Of a stretch of DNA of 64,000 nucleotides, positions 1 through 8,352 are shown piece by piece. The translations under genes and the position numbers were made by a program. The stretch's first letter is position 1; each line of letters starts with the position of its first letter. The DNA is from Malaciobacter molluscorum LMG 25693 (GTDB lineage Bacteria > Campylobacterota > Campylobacteria > Campylobacterales > Arcobacteraceae), in the NCBI RefSeq assembly GCF_003544935.1, contig NZ_CP032098.1:1488001-1552000 (forward strand), read 5' to 3'. The notes beneath the pieces are model-generated. The model did not search any database. It saw only the letters and a list, made by a program, of their open reading frames with translations, and was not told the origin of the DNA.

Positions 1-1
1 T

Positions 2-967
2 ATAGTAGATTCAATCTCTTTTAGATTTGTAGGAATATATGATACTGTAACTCATTATGGAGTTATTCAATCAAATGATTCTGATGATTTAAATATTAAT
101 TTCTTTGAAAATGATAATAATAAAAAAGTAGGACATGTAGTTCATCTAATGGCAGATGATGAATTTAGATATAACTTTGAAGCATACTCTATTTTTCTAG
201 ATATAAATAAACATTATTATAAAGATAGTACAGAGAAAAGAAAAGATGGTGGCCCAAGATTTGAAGAGTTTTATGTTCCTGGAGCTCATGCAGATGTAGG
301 AGGGGGATATAATGAAGAAAATGAATTAGTTTATCTTGGTGATTTTATAATAGAAAATAAAAAAATACCAGAATATTTAGAGAAAAATATAGAAAAATGG
401 AATAATAAATATAACTGGCTAAAAAATAATGAATTAATACAAAAAGATTCAAAAAAAGATATTGATAAATTAAAAGAAAAACCAGAAAAAGAAGGTTTTT
501 ATTATTATATAAAAAATGTATATAACTTAAATCAAAGAGAAGATATTTGGGGTAATTCTTCAAATTGGCAATATCATTTACACTTGTATATGTATAGACC
601 CAAAGTATCAAATAAATATGAACATGTAACAATGAAACTAATGTATGATAAAGCTATATATAAAGATTCAAAAACTCAAAGTAATAAAAAAGATGAATTT
701 GAGGTTGTTCCTCTTGGAAGCTTTAATAAATATACATTTGCAGAAGATGAGATTTTAACAAAAACATATAAAGCACTTAAAAAACATGAAGTTTTAAAAA
801 CTCAAGATAATGAAACATACAAAAAGTTAAAAGACAATTATTTGCATCACTCTTCACAATTTGGTAATTTTGTGAATAAACCTTCTAATGAAAAGAAAAC
901 TAGTTTTGAACTATATGGCAAAAGAGTTATTTACTCTACTGACGGTAAAGAATTTACTAGAAGTTAA
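2..967 (+). CDS. DUF2235 / Tle1-like phospholipase, 5'-truncated by the window edge
   Basis: The frame is open from base 2 and gives 321 visible residues; the true start lies outside the window. Two hallmarks of the DUF2235 alpha/beta-hydrolase domain are visible: FVGIYDTVTHYG near residues 9-20 and GAHADVGGGY near 94-103. In this family these carry the Asp and His of the catalytic triad; the GxSxG nucleophile elbow should lie upstream. Family members include type VI secretion phospholipase effectors (Tle1), which attack membrane lipids of rival cells. The C-terminal half is Lys/Glu-rich and not recognisable. A membrane protein and a lipoprotein follow on the same strand. No VgrG, Hcp or PAAR gene is in the window, so the T6SS link is inferred from family only. 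Confidence 0.8.
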   Translation: MVDSISFRFVGIYDTVTHYGVIQSNDSDDLNINFFENDNNKKVGHVVHLMADDEFRYNFEAYSIFLDINKHYYKDSTEKRKDGGPRFEEFYVPGAHADVGGGYNEENELVYLGDFIIENKKIPEYLEKNIEKWNNKYNWLKNNELIQKDSKKDIDKLKEKPEKEGFYYYIKNVYNLNQREDIWGNSSNWQYHLHLYMYRPKVSNKYEHVTMKLMYDKAIYKDSKTQSNKKDEFEVVPLGSFNKYTFAEDEILTKTYKALKKHEVLKTQDNETYKKLKDNYLHHSSQFGNFVNKPSNEKKTSFELYGKRVIYSTDGKEFTRS

Positions 968-995
968 TTTTATATATAACTAATAATATTATTTT

Positions 996-1045
996 AACCT
1001 AATTTTTAATATTATTTAGTAATAATGTTAAAAATTATTAAGGTT
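996..1045 (+). other. Long imperfect hairpin between lipase gene and next gene
   Basis: AACCT (996-1000) and AATTTTTAA (1001-1009) pair with TTAAAAATT (1028-1036) and AGGTT (1041-1045), with a small bulge and an AT-rich inner stem. It ends just before the ATG of the next gene and overlaps its AAGG ribosome-binding region. It could be a weak terminator or could limit translation of the next gene. Confidence 0.4.
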
Positions 1046-1050
1046 GATAA

Positions 1051-2013
1051 ATGGATTTTAATATTTATACGAATATTTATGAAGAGCTTATAAATACAAA
1101 AAACAATCTAAATTCAAGATATTTTATAAACAAATATTCTTTATCTGAGATTGAATTAAAAACTATACTAATTAAGATAAAAGAAAATGAATATATAAGT
1201 AAAGATAATAAAATATTAAAAGATATTCTTTCTGAACTAGAAGATTATGAAATTGATTTCTCAATTTTCACAAAAATCAATAATAATAAAAAAAATGATT
1301 TAAATATTCAATCAAATAAACCAATAAATAAAATAAAAATCAAAGATAAAATGGTTGATTTTATTTCAAATTTTATAAAAGAACTTAGATCAAGATTAGA
1401 AAATATAAACCTTGAAAAAAAACAATATATACAATTAGGAATAGGGTTCATAAGTATTATATTAATATTTTCAATTACTACTTATATAATAAATTCAAAA
1501 GAAAATACAAATACTTCTTCAAATATAGAAAAAGAAAATATTACAACAAATAATATTACTAATGAAAAAAAACTACTAGTAGTATCTAATAATATTGATA
1601 CTATTAAGATAAATAATACAAATACAGAAAAAAAAGAAGAAGATATTATTTCTTCAAAAGAAAACTCTATGACAGTTAACGTAGAAGATAAGCTAGATAG
1701 CATAAAAGTTATAAAAAATGAAAAAGAAAATAGCGTAAGAGCTATTATTACATATGATGATAAAAAAGAACAAAAAAATACAATACAAAAGCAAAGCAAT
1801 ACTAAAAACTCAAATACAAAACTTGTTATTAGAACAGAATTTAATAGTATAAAAGATGATTTAAAATATGAAAATCATATGATTAAATATAAAAATAAAT
1901 ATTATAAAGAAAATGATATATTAGAAGGGTATAAAATCTTCAAGATTACTCCTGCTTATGTTAAGTTTGAAGATACAAAAACAAATATAAGAAAAAGAGT
2001 TCTTTTAAATTAA
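1051..2013 (+). CDS. Single-pass membrane protein of unknown function
   Basis: This 320-residue protein is not assigned to a family. It has an N-terminal, mostly helical, presumably cytoplasmic region (1-125), one clear transmembrane helix near 127-148 (IGFISIILIFSITTYII), and a long low-complexity Asn/Lys/Thr/Glu region. The last 45 residues form a compact segment, KYKNKYYKENDILEGYKIFK, followed by a short beta-like tail. That tail resembles the small C-terminal domain of secretion and pilus accessory proteins (GspB/PilP-like), but this is impressionistic. It lies between the lipase gene and a lipoprotein gene, so a role with the lipase, as accessory or immunity factor, is possible but unproven. 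Confidence 0.6.
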   Translation: MDFNIYTNIYEELINTKNNLNSRYFINKYSLSEIELKTILIKIKENEYISKDNKILKDILSELEDYEIDFSIFTKINNNKKNDLNIQSNKPINKIKIKDKMVDFISNFIKELRSRLENINLEKKQYIQLGIGFISIILIFSITTYIINSKENTNTSSNIEKENITTNNITNEKKLLVVSNNIDTIKINNTNTEKKEEDIISSKENSMTVNVEDKLDSIKVIKNEKENSVRAIITYDDKKEQKNTIQKQSNTKNSNTKLVIRTEFNSIKDDLKYENHMIKYKNKYYKENDILEGYKIFKITPAYVKFEDTKTNIRKRVLLN

Positions 2014-2034
2014 AAATAAAGGAGTGCACTAAAT

Positions 2035-2412
2035 ATGAAAAAAAGATCACTATTTTCTTCATTGTTAATTGCAAGTATATTACTTAGTGGTTGTAGTATG
2101 AAAGAACAAAAAGTTGAACCTAAAAAGGTAGAAAAACAACAAAGTCTAAATGAACAATATAGTATAAATGAAAAACAAGGTTATACTTTTTTTAAGATGC
2201 AAACTAATCCAATTGAAGTTTTTGTATATGATGGTGACTATAAAACAAATGAAGTTTTAGATGACACAAAAATTAAAAGTTCATTTTATTTAAAAGGAAG
2301 ACTTTTAAGAATAGAAAAAGTATATAAAACAAAGTATGATGACCATTATGGTAAAATATCACAAAAAGGTTTATTTGTATCAATGGATGACTTAATAAAA
2401 TATGAAAAATAA
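2035..2412 (+). CDS. Small lipoprotein, possible immunity protein
   Basis: The gene has a very good ribosome-binding site (AAAGGAG). The 125-residue product starts with a lipoprotein signal peptide, MKKRSLFSSLLIASILLSGC, with lipobox LLSGC and Cys20 as the lipidated residue. The mature part (about 105 residues) is Lys-rich and then beta-like, with alternating hydrophobics around IEVFVYDGDY and RLLRIEKVYK. It follows the preceding gene by 21 nt, so the two are probably co-transcribed. Known immunity proteins for T6SS phospholipases are often periplasmic lipoproteins, so it is a candidate cognate immunity protein for the lipase; that is inference from position and localisation only. Confidence 0.7.
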   Translation: MKKRSLFSSLLIASILLSGCSMKEQKVEPKKVEKQQSLNEQYSINEKQGYTFFKMQTNPIEVFVYDGDYKTNEVLDDTKIKSSFYLKGRLLRIEKVYKTKYDDHYGKISQKGLFVSMDDLIKYEK

Positions 2413-2435
2413 TAGTCTTTTATGGGCTATTATTT
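2407..2435 (+). terminator. Probable terminator after the lipoprotein gene
   Basis: AAATAATAGTC pairs with GGCTATTATTT (11 bp including one G-U pair) around a 7-nt loop. The stem begins at the end of the lipoprotein gene, but the T-tract after it is weak. Confidence 0.5.
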
Positions 2436-2467
2436 AAATTTAGAGTATTTTAAAGATATATATATTA

Positions 2468-2495
2468 TAATTTGGAAATTATAGTTTCCAAAAGT
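2468..2495. other. difH: Candidate chromosomal dif (difH-like) recombination site
   Basis: A near-palindrome of dif architecture: TTTGGAAA (2471-2478), a 6-nt centre TTATAG (2479-2484), and TTTCCAAA (2485-2492), within an 11-6-11 frame. It sits 25 bp upstream of the preferred xerH start and outside any supported gene. Gene orientation switches from plus on the left to almost uniformly minus on the right, as expected at a terminus. Identification is by structure and context, not by comparison with a reference site. Confidence 0.65.
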
Positions 2496-2519
2496 AATTT
2501 TAAATATAAGGTCTTTATT

Positions 2520-3572
2520 ATGAAATATCCATTAGATTGTGAAAACAACTTTGAAAAAACATTTTTATTTTGGTTATGTCGTTTTCTTAGAAATAAAATA
2601 ACTTCTTTATCAAATAGACAAGTAAAAGATAAAGATAGATTAGCTCAAATACTTCATGAATTGATTTTAGGTTTTGAATCCATTAGTGAATTAAAAATAG
2701 TAATTAAAGAAGTAAGAAATATAGGAATAAATAGTATTCACGTATATTTTATACCTCTTCAAAAGTTATACACATTTTTAGCTAATTTTGGGGCTAAGTC
2801 ATTAAAAGAGATTGATGAAGAATTATTAAGTGATTTTCTGGCTTCCCAAACTGCTAATTTATCAGATGCAACAAAAAAAAACTATAGAATTGCCCTAATT
2901 TCATTTTTTGGGTATATTGATAAACAAAATGAAGAAAAAAATGGTTTTGTCCATAGATTTGGAATTGAGCTTAAAAATTGGGGAGGTTTATCTGGAAAAT
3001 CTGGTACAAAACTACCCTCTTTTATGAAAAAAGATGAAGTTCATAGATTTATTGAAGGAATTGAATCTTATCCTTTTAGTACAAAAATTGCAGCAAGAAA
3101 TCGTTTAATTATAAAAACTATACTATACACAGGGATTAGAGTCAGCGAAGCTATAAATATTGATATAAAAGATTTTAATAAAGATGAAGATGCTTATATT
3201 ATTCAAGTACGAGGTAAAGGTAATAAACCAAGAGTTGTTATGATAAAAGAATCAATAATTAAAAAAGACTTAAATGAATGGTTTGAACATAGAGTTTGTG
3301 ATAATAATTTACTTTTTTATAATCAAAAAGGTAAACCTTTAAGTCAAGCTTATATTAGTAGTATAGTAGAAAAAATTCTTTTAAGTATAGGAATAAGAAA
3401 AGAAAAAAATGGTGCACATATGTTAAGACATACATTTGCAACAATGCTTTACCAAAAAAGTAAAGATTTAATTCTTGTACAAGAATCATTAGGGCATGCA
3501 GATATTAATACTTCTAGAATTTATACACATTTTGATAAAGATAAATTAAGAAAAACAACAGATATATTTTAA
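2520..3572 (+). CDS. xerH: Tyrosine recombinase XerH (chromosome dimer resolution)
   Basis: XerH is the single Xer recombinase of Campylobacterota and resolves chromosome dimers at difH. The 350-residue product has the N-terminal core-binding domain (FLRNKITSLSNRQVKD, then ATKKNYRIALISFFGYIDKQ) and a C-terminal catalytic domain. Catalytic motifs are visible: TGIRVSEA (Arg), RGKGNKPR (Lys), HMLRHTFAT (His-x-x-Arg), LGHADINTS (His) and the nucleophile Tyr in RIYTHFDK. A longer frame opens at a TTG at 2472, but the ATG at 2520 has an AAGG Shine-Dalgarno and matches where XerH proteins begin (MKYPL). The longer version would also run through the dif-like palindrome. It is a resident Xer protein rather than a phage integrase. 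Confidence 0.9.
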   Translation: MKYPLDCENNFEKTFLFWLCRFLRNKITSLSNRQVKDKDRLAQILHELILGFESISELKIVIKEVRNIGINSIHVYFIPLQKLYTFLANFGAKSLKEIDEELLSDFLASQTANLSDATKKNYRIALISFFGYIDKQNEEKNGFVHRFGIELKNWGGLSGKSGTKLPSFMKKDEVHRFIEGIESYPFSTKIAARNRLIIKTILYTGIRVSEAINIDIKDFNKDEDAYIIQVRGKGNKPRVVMIKESIIKKDLNEWFEHRVCDNNLLFYNQKGKPLSQAYISSIVEKILLSIGIRKEKNGAHMLRHTFATMLYQKSKDLILVQESLGHADINTSRIYTHFDKDKLRKTTDIF

Positions 3573-3593
3573 ATAGGGTAAACTACCCTATTT
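3571..3593. terminator. Bidirectional terminator between xerH and cheB
   Basis: A perfect 10-bp stem, AAATAGGGTA / TACCCTATTT, closes a 3-nt loop between the convergent xerH and cheB genes. It is flanked by T-rich sequence on the plus strand and A/T-rich xerH coding sequence on the other side. Confidence 0.75.
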
Positions 3594-4667
3594 TCTTTTA
3601 TTTTTAGAAAAATCAACTATATAATCAGCAATTTCTTCCAAAGGAACAATATCTTTTACTGCGTTTGCTTCAATTGCTTTTGCTGGCATTCCAAAAACTA
3701 CACAAGTCTCTTTATTTTGTGCAACAGTATATGCACCATTATCATGTAGCTCTTTCATTGCAATTGTTCCATCATCTCCCATTCCTGTCATCATTACAGC
3801 CATTGCTCCACCACCTGCACTATTATTTACAGATCTAAATAAAACATCAACACTTGGTTTATGATGACTAACTTTTTTAGTATCTAAAAGTCTTGTAGTG
3901 TATTTCCCATCTCTTCTTTTTTCAATTGTTAAGTGCATATTTCCTGGTGCTAAATAAGCATGTCCATATTCTAATATCATTGCATCTTTAGCTTCATACA
4001 CCACAACACTTGAATTAGCATTTAATCTTTGTGCAAAAGAAGAAGAGAATCCATAAGGAATATGCTGAGTAATTACAATTGGTGGTAAATTGGAAGGCAA
4101 CCTTTTAAAAACCTTCAATAAAGATTCAACTCCTCCCGTTGAAGAACCAATTGCAATAACTTTACTTCCAGGAAATGTAGCTTGATGTAACTTTATTACT
4201 TCATCTGGATGGATTTTATATTCAATTTCATGAACAGTTTTTGATTTTATTGGTTTTAAAGGTTTTGGTTTTTTTAAAGTATATCTTTTAAGTAAGAAAG
4301 TAAGATTTAGTAATGTATCTTTAATTCTTGCTTGAAAATTTATCATAGATTCACCATTTTCAGGTTTAGGTATAAAACCTACAGCACCATCATCAAAAAT
4401 ATCATTTCCTCTTACACTCTCACCTGAAACAACAACTGCAGGCATAGGATGAAGTCTCATCAAGTTCCTAAGAAATGTTACTCCATCCATTTTTGGCATA
4501 TTAATATCAATTGTTACTAAGTCTGGTTCATATTGTTTTATTTTTTCTCTTGCATCATAAGCATCCATTGCATCTGCAATAACCTCAAATTCCTCAATTG
4601 AATTTATCATATCTTTTAAAATTCTTCTCATTGAAGGTGAATCATCTATAACTAATACTGTATACAT
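3588..4667 (-). CDS. cheB: CheB, chemoreceptor glutamate methylesterase with receiver domain
   Basis: CheB removes methyl groups from chemoreceptor glutamates and so resets adaptation. The 359-residue protein has an N-terminal receiver domain (acid pocket DD at 8-9, phospho-acceptor Asp54 in IDINMP) and a C-terminal methylesterase domain. Catalytic motifs are GSSTGG (Ser), TQHIP (His) and MTGMGDDG (Asp). The receiver is notable because the main CheB of Campylobacter and its relatives is known to lack one, so this copy should be controllable by CheA phosphorylation. It is the last gene of cheY-cheA-cheR-cheD-cheB, 13 nt after cheD. Confidence 0.95.
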   Translation of the reverse strand: MYTVLVIDDSPSMRRILKDMINSIEEFEVIADAMDAYDAREKIKQYEPDLVTIDINMPKMDGVTFLRNLMRLHPMPAVVVSGESVRGNDIFDDGAVGFIPKPENGESMINFQARIKDTLLNLTFLLKRYTLKKPKPLKPIKSKTVHEIEYKIHPDEVIKLHQATFPGSKVIAIGSSTGGVESLLKVFKRLPSNLPPIVITQHIPYGFSSSFAQRLNANSSVVVYEAKDAMILEYGHAYLAPGNMHLTIEKRRDGKYTTRLLDTKKVSHHKPSVDVLFRSVNNSAGGGAMAVMMTGMGDDGTIAMKELHDNGAYTVAQNKETCVVFGMPAKAIEANAVKDIVPLEEIADYIVDFSKNKRK

Positions 4668-4680
4668 ATGTTCTCATTTC

Positions 4681-5355
4681 TTAAAATAATTCAATTTCCA
4701 TTTGTGGTTCTTCTTTATGTTGATCATCAAATAAGTCAACACCACCAACATACTCTTTAATAACTGGTTCTTTTGTAATTTCTGTTTGAAGAGCTTTTTC
4801 TTCTGTAACAATTTTTGCATCAGTATCAGATTTTTGAGTAACTTTAATAAACGTTTCAAAATCATTAGTTAATAAAATTAGCCTGCCATGTTCTCCTCTA
4901 GTATGTTCACTAACTAACTTAAATCCTTCTGCTTTACAAAAATCTTTAGCAAATTCAACATTTCTATGGCCAATACTTAACTGTAAAGCTTTTAATTGCA
5001 TAATATCAGCACCACCAGATATTTTAGCACTTATATTCTCTTTTCTACATCCTAACTTATACATTTCATTTAACATTGCTTCAACTGAATATAACCCATA
5101 TTTCATATCTTCATTTGAATTTTTTGTTGAAGGAAGTAAAAAATGATTCATTCCTTTTACTTTTGTGACTTTATCATAAAACATAATTGCAACACAAGAA
5201 CCAAGAAGTGTTTTAAAAGCTATTTCATCATCATCTTTACCAACAGCGAACTCTCCACCAATAATTGTGTGAGTATTAAATCCTTTTATCTTTTGGTTAA
5301 AACGTGAATTAGAAGCTTTTTCAATACTTCCATCTTTATGTCCAATTATTATCAA
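4681..5355 (-). CDS. cheD: CheD, chemoreceptor glutamine deamidase
   Basis: CheD deamidates specific receptor glutamines to glutamates, making them substrates for CheR and CheB. The 224-residue protein carries the family signatures LGSCVAIMFYD (catalytic Cys) and GMNHFLLP (catalytic His), then KISGGADI and IGHRN. A C-terminal tail of about 60 residues beyond the core is acidic and contains DLFDDQHKEEP, which loosely resembles the FFDDDL repeats in the CheA of the same operon. The start overlaps the cheR stop as ATGA, indicating translational coupling. Confidence 0.93.
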   Translation of the reverse strand: MIIIGHKDGSIEKASNSRFNQKIKGFNTHTIIGGEFAVGKDDDEIAFKTLLGSCVAIMFYDKVTKVKGMNHFLLPSTKNSNEDMKYGLYSVEAMLNEMYKLGCRKENISAKISGGADIMQLKALQLSIGHRNVEFAKDFCKAEGFKLVSEHTRGEHGRLILLTNDFETFIKVTQKSDTDAKIVTEEKALQTEITKEPVIKEYVGGVDLFDDQHKEEPQMEIELF

Positions 5356-6197
5356 AATAAATCCTTAGTTTTAATAAAAATATTTTGTCCTATCCTTTGC
5401 ACATAATTGATCAATTCATGTGGATTTTCTGAATGTCCTAAATACAATGTGCCACCAATCTTTAAATGAGAGAATAGTTTTTTTAATATTTTATTTTGAT
5501 CTTCAACAGAAAAATAAATTAATACATTTCTACAAAATATAACATCAAACTCTTCTTTTTGAAAAGGATATGAAGGATCATTTAAATTCATAACTTTAAA
5601 TGTAATCATTCTTTTCAATTCATCTTTAACTTTAATTAATATCTCTTCACTTGCTAAGTTCTTTTCAACTCGTCTTTTAAAATATTTAGATGGTTGAATC
5701 CAATTTGGAAACTCCTTTGATGATTTAGAATATCTATAAACACCATTTGCAGCATATTGAAGAACATTTGTATCAATATCAGTTGCGACAATAGTTGCAC
5801 TTATATTCTTTTTTAGACTCTCTTTTGCTTCCATTACGGTCATTGCCATAGAATAAGGTTCTTCACCAGTAGAGGATGCAGAACAATACATTTTAATAGG
5901 TTTTGCACTATTTGCAAATATAGGTAAAACCCTATCTCTTAAGTCTTCAAAATGAAAACATTCTCTAAAAAAATGAGTCTTATTTGTGGTAAATGTATTT
6001 ATAAATTCTGTAATATAATCTCCATTCTCAATTGAATCAAGAAGTTCTTCTATATCACCACCTGTAAACTTAGTATTTCTTTTTAACTTGTGTAATCTAT
6101 TTGCAATCATTATATCTTTATTCTCAGCAAGTGTAATACCTGTCAAAGAATAAAGAATTTTTTTTACTCTATTATGAAGATTTAATGTACTACTCAT
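5352..6197 (-). CDS. cheR: CheR, chemoreceptor glutamate methyltransferase
   Basis: CheR transfers methyl groups from S-adenosylmethionine to receptor glutamates. The 281-residue length is typical. An N-terminal helical domain is followed by the methyltransferase fold: FFRECFHFEDLRD, the SAM-binding segment MYCSASSTGEEPYSMA, ATDIDTNVL, and FDVIFCRNVLIYF, then YLGHSE near the end. It lies 15 nt downstream of cheA and overlaps cheD by 4 nt. Confidence 0.95.
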   Translation of the reverse strand: MSSTLNLHNRVKKILYSLTGITLAENKDIMIANRLHKLKRNTKFTGGDIEELLDSIENGDYITEFINTFTTNKTHFFRECFHFEDLRDRVLPIFANSAKPIKMYCSASSTGEEPYSMAMTVMEAKESLKKNISATIVATDIDTNVLQYAANGVYRYSKSSKEFPNWIQPSKYFKRRVEKNLASEEILIKVKDELKRMITFKVMNLNDPSYPFQKEEFDVIFCRNVLIYFSVEDQNKILKKLFSHLKIGGTLYLGHSENPHELINYVQRIGQNIFIKTKDLF

Positions 6198-6212
6198 ATT
6201 TATTATCTATAT

Positions 6213-8339
6213 TTAAGATGCTTTTCTCTTTTTTACTGCACTCAAATCTTTTTCTATTTTTATTTGTGCATTAATAATACCAAGTACATCTAAAATAAGA
6301 CCTATACTTCCATCACCTCGTACAGTTGCTGCACCTATTCCATCAACACTTCTAAAGTTTTTATCTAATGGTTTAACAACAACTTGATGTTGATTTAAGA
6401 ACTCATCAATTGAAATAGCAACTTTTTGATTTCCTGATTTAACTACAATTAACATCCCATCTTCAAGTTTAGTAAATGTTGGTTTTATACCAAAAAGATT
6501 ATGAAGTCTTACAACAGGGATAAACTCTTCTCTTAACATTAATAAATCTTGAGTTCCATCCCCAATTTTTTTGATCATATCAGATGTTGGTTGTAAAGAT
6601 TCAACAATAGAACTAAGTGGCAATATATACTTTTGATCTCCAACAGCAATATCAAGACCATCTAAAATTGCAAGAGTCAATGGTAACATAATTGTTATTG
6701 TAGTACCATACCCTTTTTCAGTATCTAATTTAATTGCTCCACCAAGTTTTTGAATATTTGTTTTTACAACATCCATTCCTACACCACGTCCAGAAATATC
6801 AGTAATTTCTTTTGCTGTACTAACACCTGCTCCAAAAACTAACATCGCTTTATCATTATCAGTCATAGTTGCAAATTGATTATCGTCAATTTGGCCATTT
6901 TCTAATGCTTTTAATGCAACTTTTTCAGCATCAATTCCTCTACCATCATCTTTAATTGTAATAATCATTTGACCATTTGCTTGTTCAGCAGAAATTGATA
7001 TCATACCAGTCTCTTTTTTACCACATTTAAGTCTCTCATCTGGTGTTTCTAAACCATGATCTAAAGAGTTTCTAATAATATGCATTAAAGGATCAGTTAA
7101 TCCTTCAATCATAGCTTTATCAATTTCAACTCCATCTCCATAATGTAAGAAATCAACTTTTTTACCAAGTTTTTTAGAAATATCTCTAACAACTTTTGGA
7201 AATTTAGAGTAAATAGATTCCATTGGTACCATTCTAATACTCATAATAGAATCTTGCATATCTCTTATGTGTCTTTCAAGTAATTCAAGTCTTTCTAATA
7301 CTGCATTTCTAGTTTTTGCCTCTTCAATTGAACTAGAAAATTGAGTTAACATAGCATTTGTAATAACTAAATCACCAACATTATTCATTAATAAATCAAT
7401 TTTATCAAGATTAACTCTAATATTATTAGTTGATGCAGTTTTTTTAACTCTCTCTGGTCGATCTTCTCTATCAGATTTATTTGTTTTTCTTATTTCTGGT
7501 TGAGAGGTAGTAGTCTTCGTTTCTATTTTATCTTTTTTTATTTCATTTGTATTATTTTGAACAATAGGTTTTGTTTCTATTTTATCTTCTTTTATTTCGT
7601 TTGTTAGCATTTGTGCATCTGGAGTAATTTCTGACATTTCATCAAAAAAACCAAAATTATCTTCATCTTCATATATACTTTGAGAAGATTTATCTTCCAT
7701 ACTTATTTTTGCAGTTTCATTTAAATCATCATCAAAAAAACCATAGGGAATATCATTTTCTTCTAAGTCATCATCATGAAAAACACCATAAGTTTTATGA
7801 TCTTTTTGTTCATTTAGATCATCATCAAAAAAACCAATGCTATCATCATTTGTTGTAGGCTCAGCTACTGTTTTATTTTCTACTACTTCTTGTTCGATAT
7901 TAGGAGTATCAGTTATTTCAGATTTAACTGGACTTTCTCCACTAATATACATTCTAATATCAGATAATAAAGAAGATGTCATTTCTTCAAAAGTTTCTCT
8001 AGTTAATTCTTCAGCAACTTCTAAATCAAGTAGTTCTCTCATTACATCTAATGCATCAATAAGAGTTCCTGCCATTTCAGGTTGAAATTCTATATTATGA
8101 TTTCTAAGTTTATCCATCATATTTTCTACATCATGCGTAAATTCTGCAAATAAACTTAATTCTACTGATGCACCACTACCTTTTAATGTGTGAACATCTC
8201 TAAATAATTGTCCCATTTGATCATCAGTTAATGAACCATTAGTTTCAGCTTCCAATAGAACATTATCTGCTGATTCAAAAAGCTCCTCTGCTTCTTCTAC
8301 AAACATTTCTCTATATTTAGATATATCAAAACCAGCCAT
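6213..8339 (-). CDS. cheA: CheA, chemotaxis histidine kinase with repetitive acidic linker
   Basis: CheA autophosphorylates and passes phosphate to CheY and CheB. Order in the 708-residue protein: HPt domain with phospho-His50 (RDVHTLKGS); an unusual linker; dimerisation domain from about 305; ATPase with HIIRNSLDHG (N box), DDGRGID (G1) and SGRGVGMDV (G2); and a CheW-like regulatory domain. No receiver domain is fused, unlike the CheA-Y fusion of Campylobacter. The usual P2 domain is not recognisable. In its place are FFDDDL-type repeats (168-237) and a duplicated NEIK-DKIETK segment (247-275). cheY is 13 nt upstream; no cheW is in the operon. Confidence 0.95.
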   Translation of the reverse strand: MAGFDISKYREMFVEEAEELFESADNVLLEAETNGSLTDDQMGQLFRDVHTLKGSGASVELSLFAEFTHDVENMMDKLRNHNIEFQPEMAGTLIDALDVMRELLDLEVAEELTRETFEEMTSSLLSDIRMYISGESPVKSEITDTPNIEQEVVENKTVAEPTTNDDSIGFFDDDLNEQKDHKTYGVFHDDDLEENDIPYGFFDDDLNETAKISMEDKSSQSIYEDEDNFGFFDEMSEITPDAQMLTNEIKEDKIETKPIVQNNTNEIKKDKIETKTTTSQPEIRKTNKSDREDRPERVKKTASTNNIRVNLDKIDLLMNNVGDLVITNAMLTQFSSSIEEAKTRNAVLERLELLERHIRDMQDSIMSIRMVPMESIYSKFPKVVRDISKKLGKKVDFLHYGDGVEIDKAMIEGLTDPLMHIIRNSLDHGLETPDERLKCGKKETGMISISAEQANGQMIITIKDDGRGIDAEKVALKALENGQIDDNQFATMTDNDKAMLVFGAGVSTAKEITDISGRGVGMDVVKTNIQKLGGAIKLDTEKGYGTTITIMLPLTLAILDGLDIAVGDQKYILPLSSIVESLQPTSDMIKKIGDGTQDLLMLREEFIPVVRLHNLFGIKPTFTKLEDGMLIVVKSGNQKVAISIDEFLNQHQVVVKPLDKNFRSVDGIGAATVRGDGSIGLILDVLGIINAQIKIEKDLSAVKKRKAS
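7629..7838 (-). repeat. Short-linear-motif repeats in the CheA linker
   Basis: Four copies of a motif occur in CheA residues 168-237: GFFDDDLNE, GVFHDDDLEE, GFFDDDLNE and GFFDEMSE, each preceded by Ile, Tyr or Phe. They are spaced 15-30 residues apart in an Asp/Glu-rich, probably unstructured linker. Confidence 0.85.
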
Positions 8340-8352
8340 GAGTTATCCTTTA

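Noticed and set aside
2472-2519. Longer xerH start at TTG 2472
   Set aside because: It would put the dif-like palindrome inside the gene, and the ATG at 2520 has the better ribosome-binding site and matches the family start.
2520-3572. xerH as a phage or island integrase
   Set aside because: Its sequence matches the resident XerH group throughout and no phage or conjugation genes are nearby.
7837-8085. Plus-strand open frame inside cheA
   Set aside because: It is antisense to the well-supported CheA gene and encodes a low-complexity Ser/Val-rich product.
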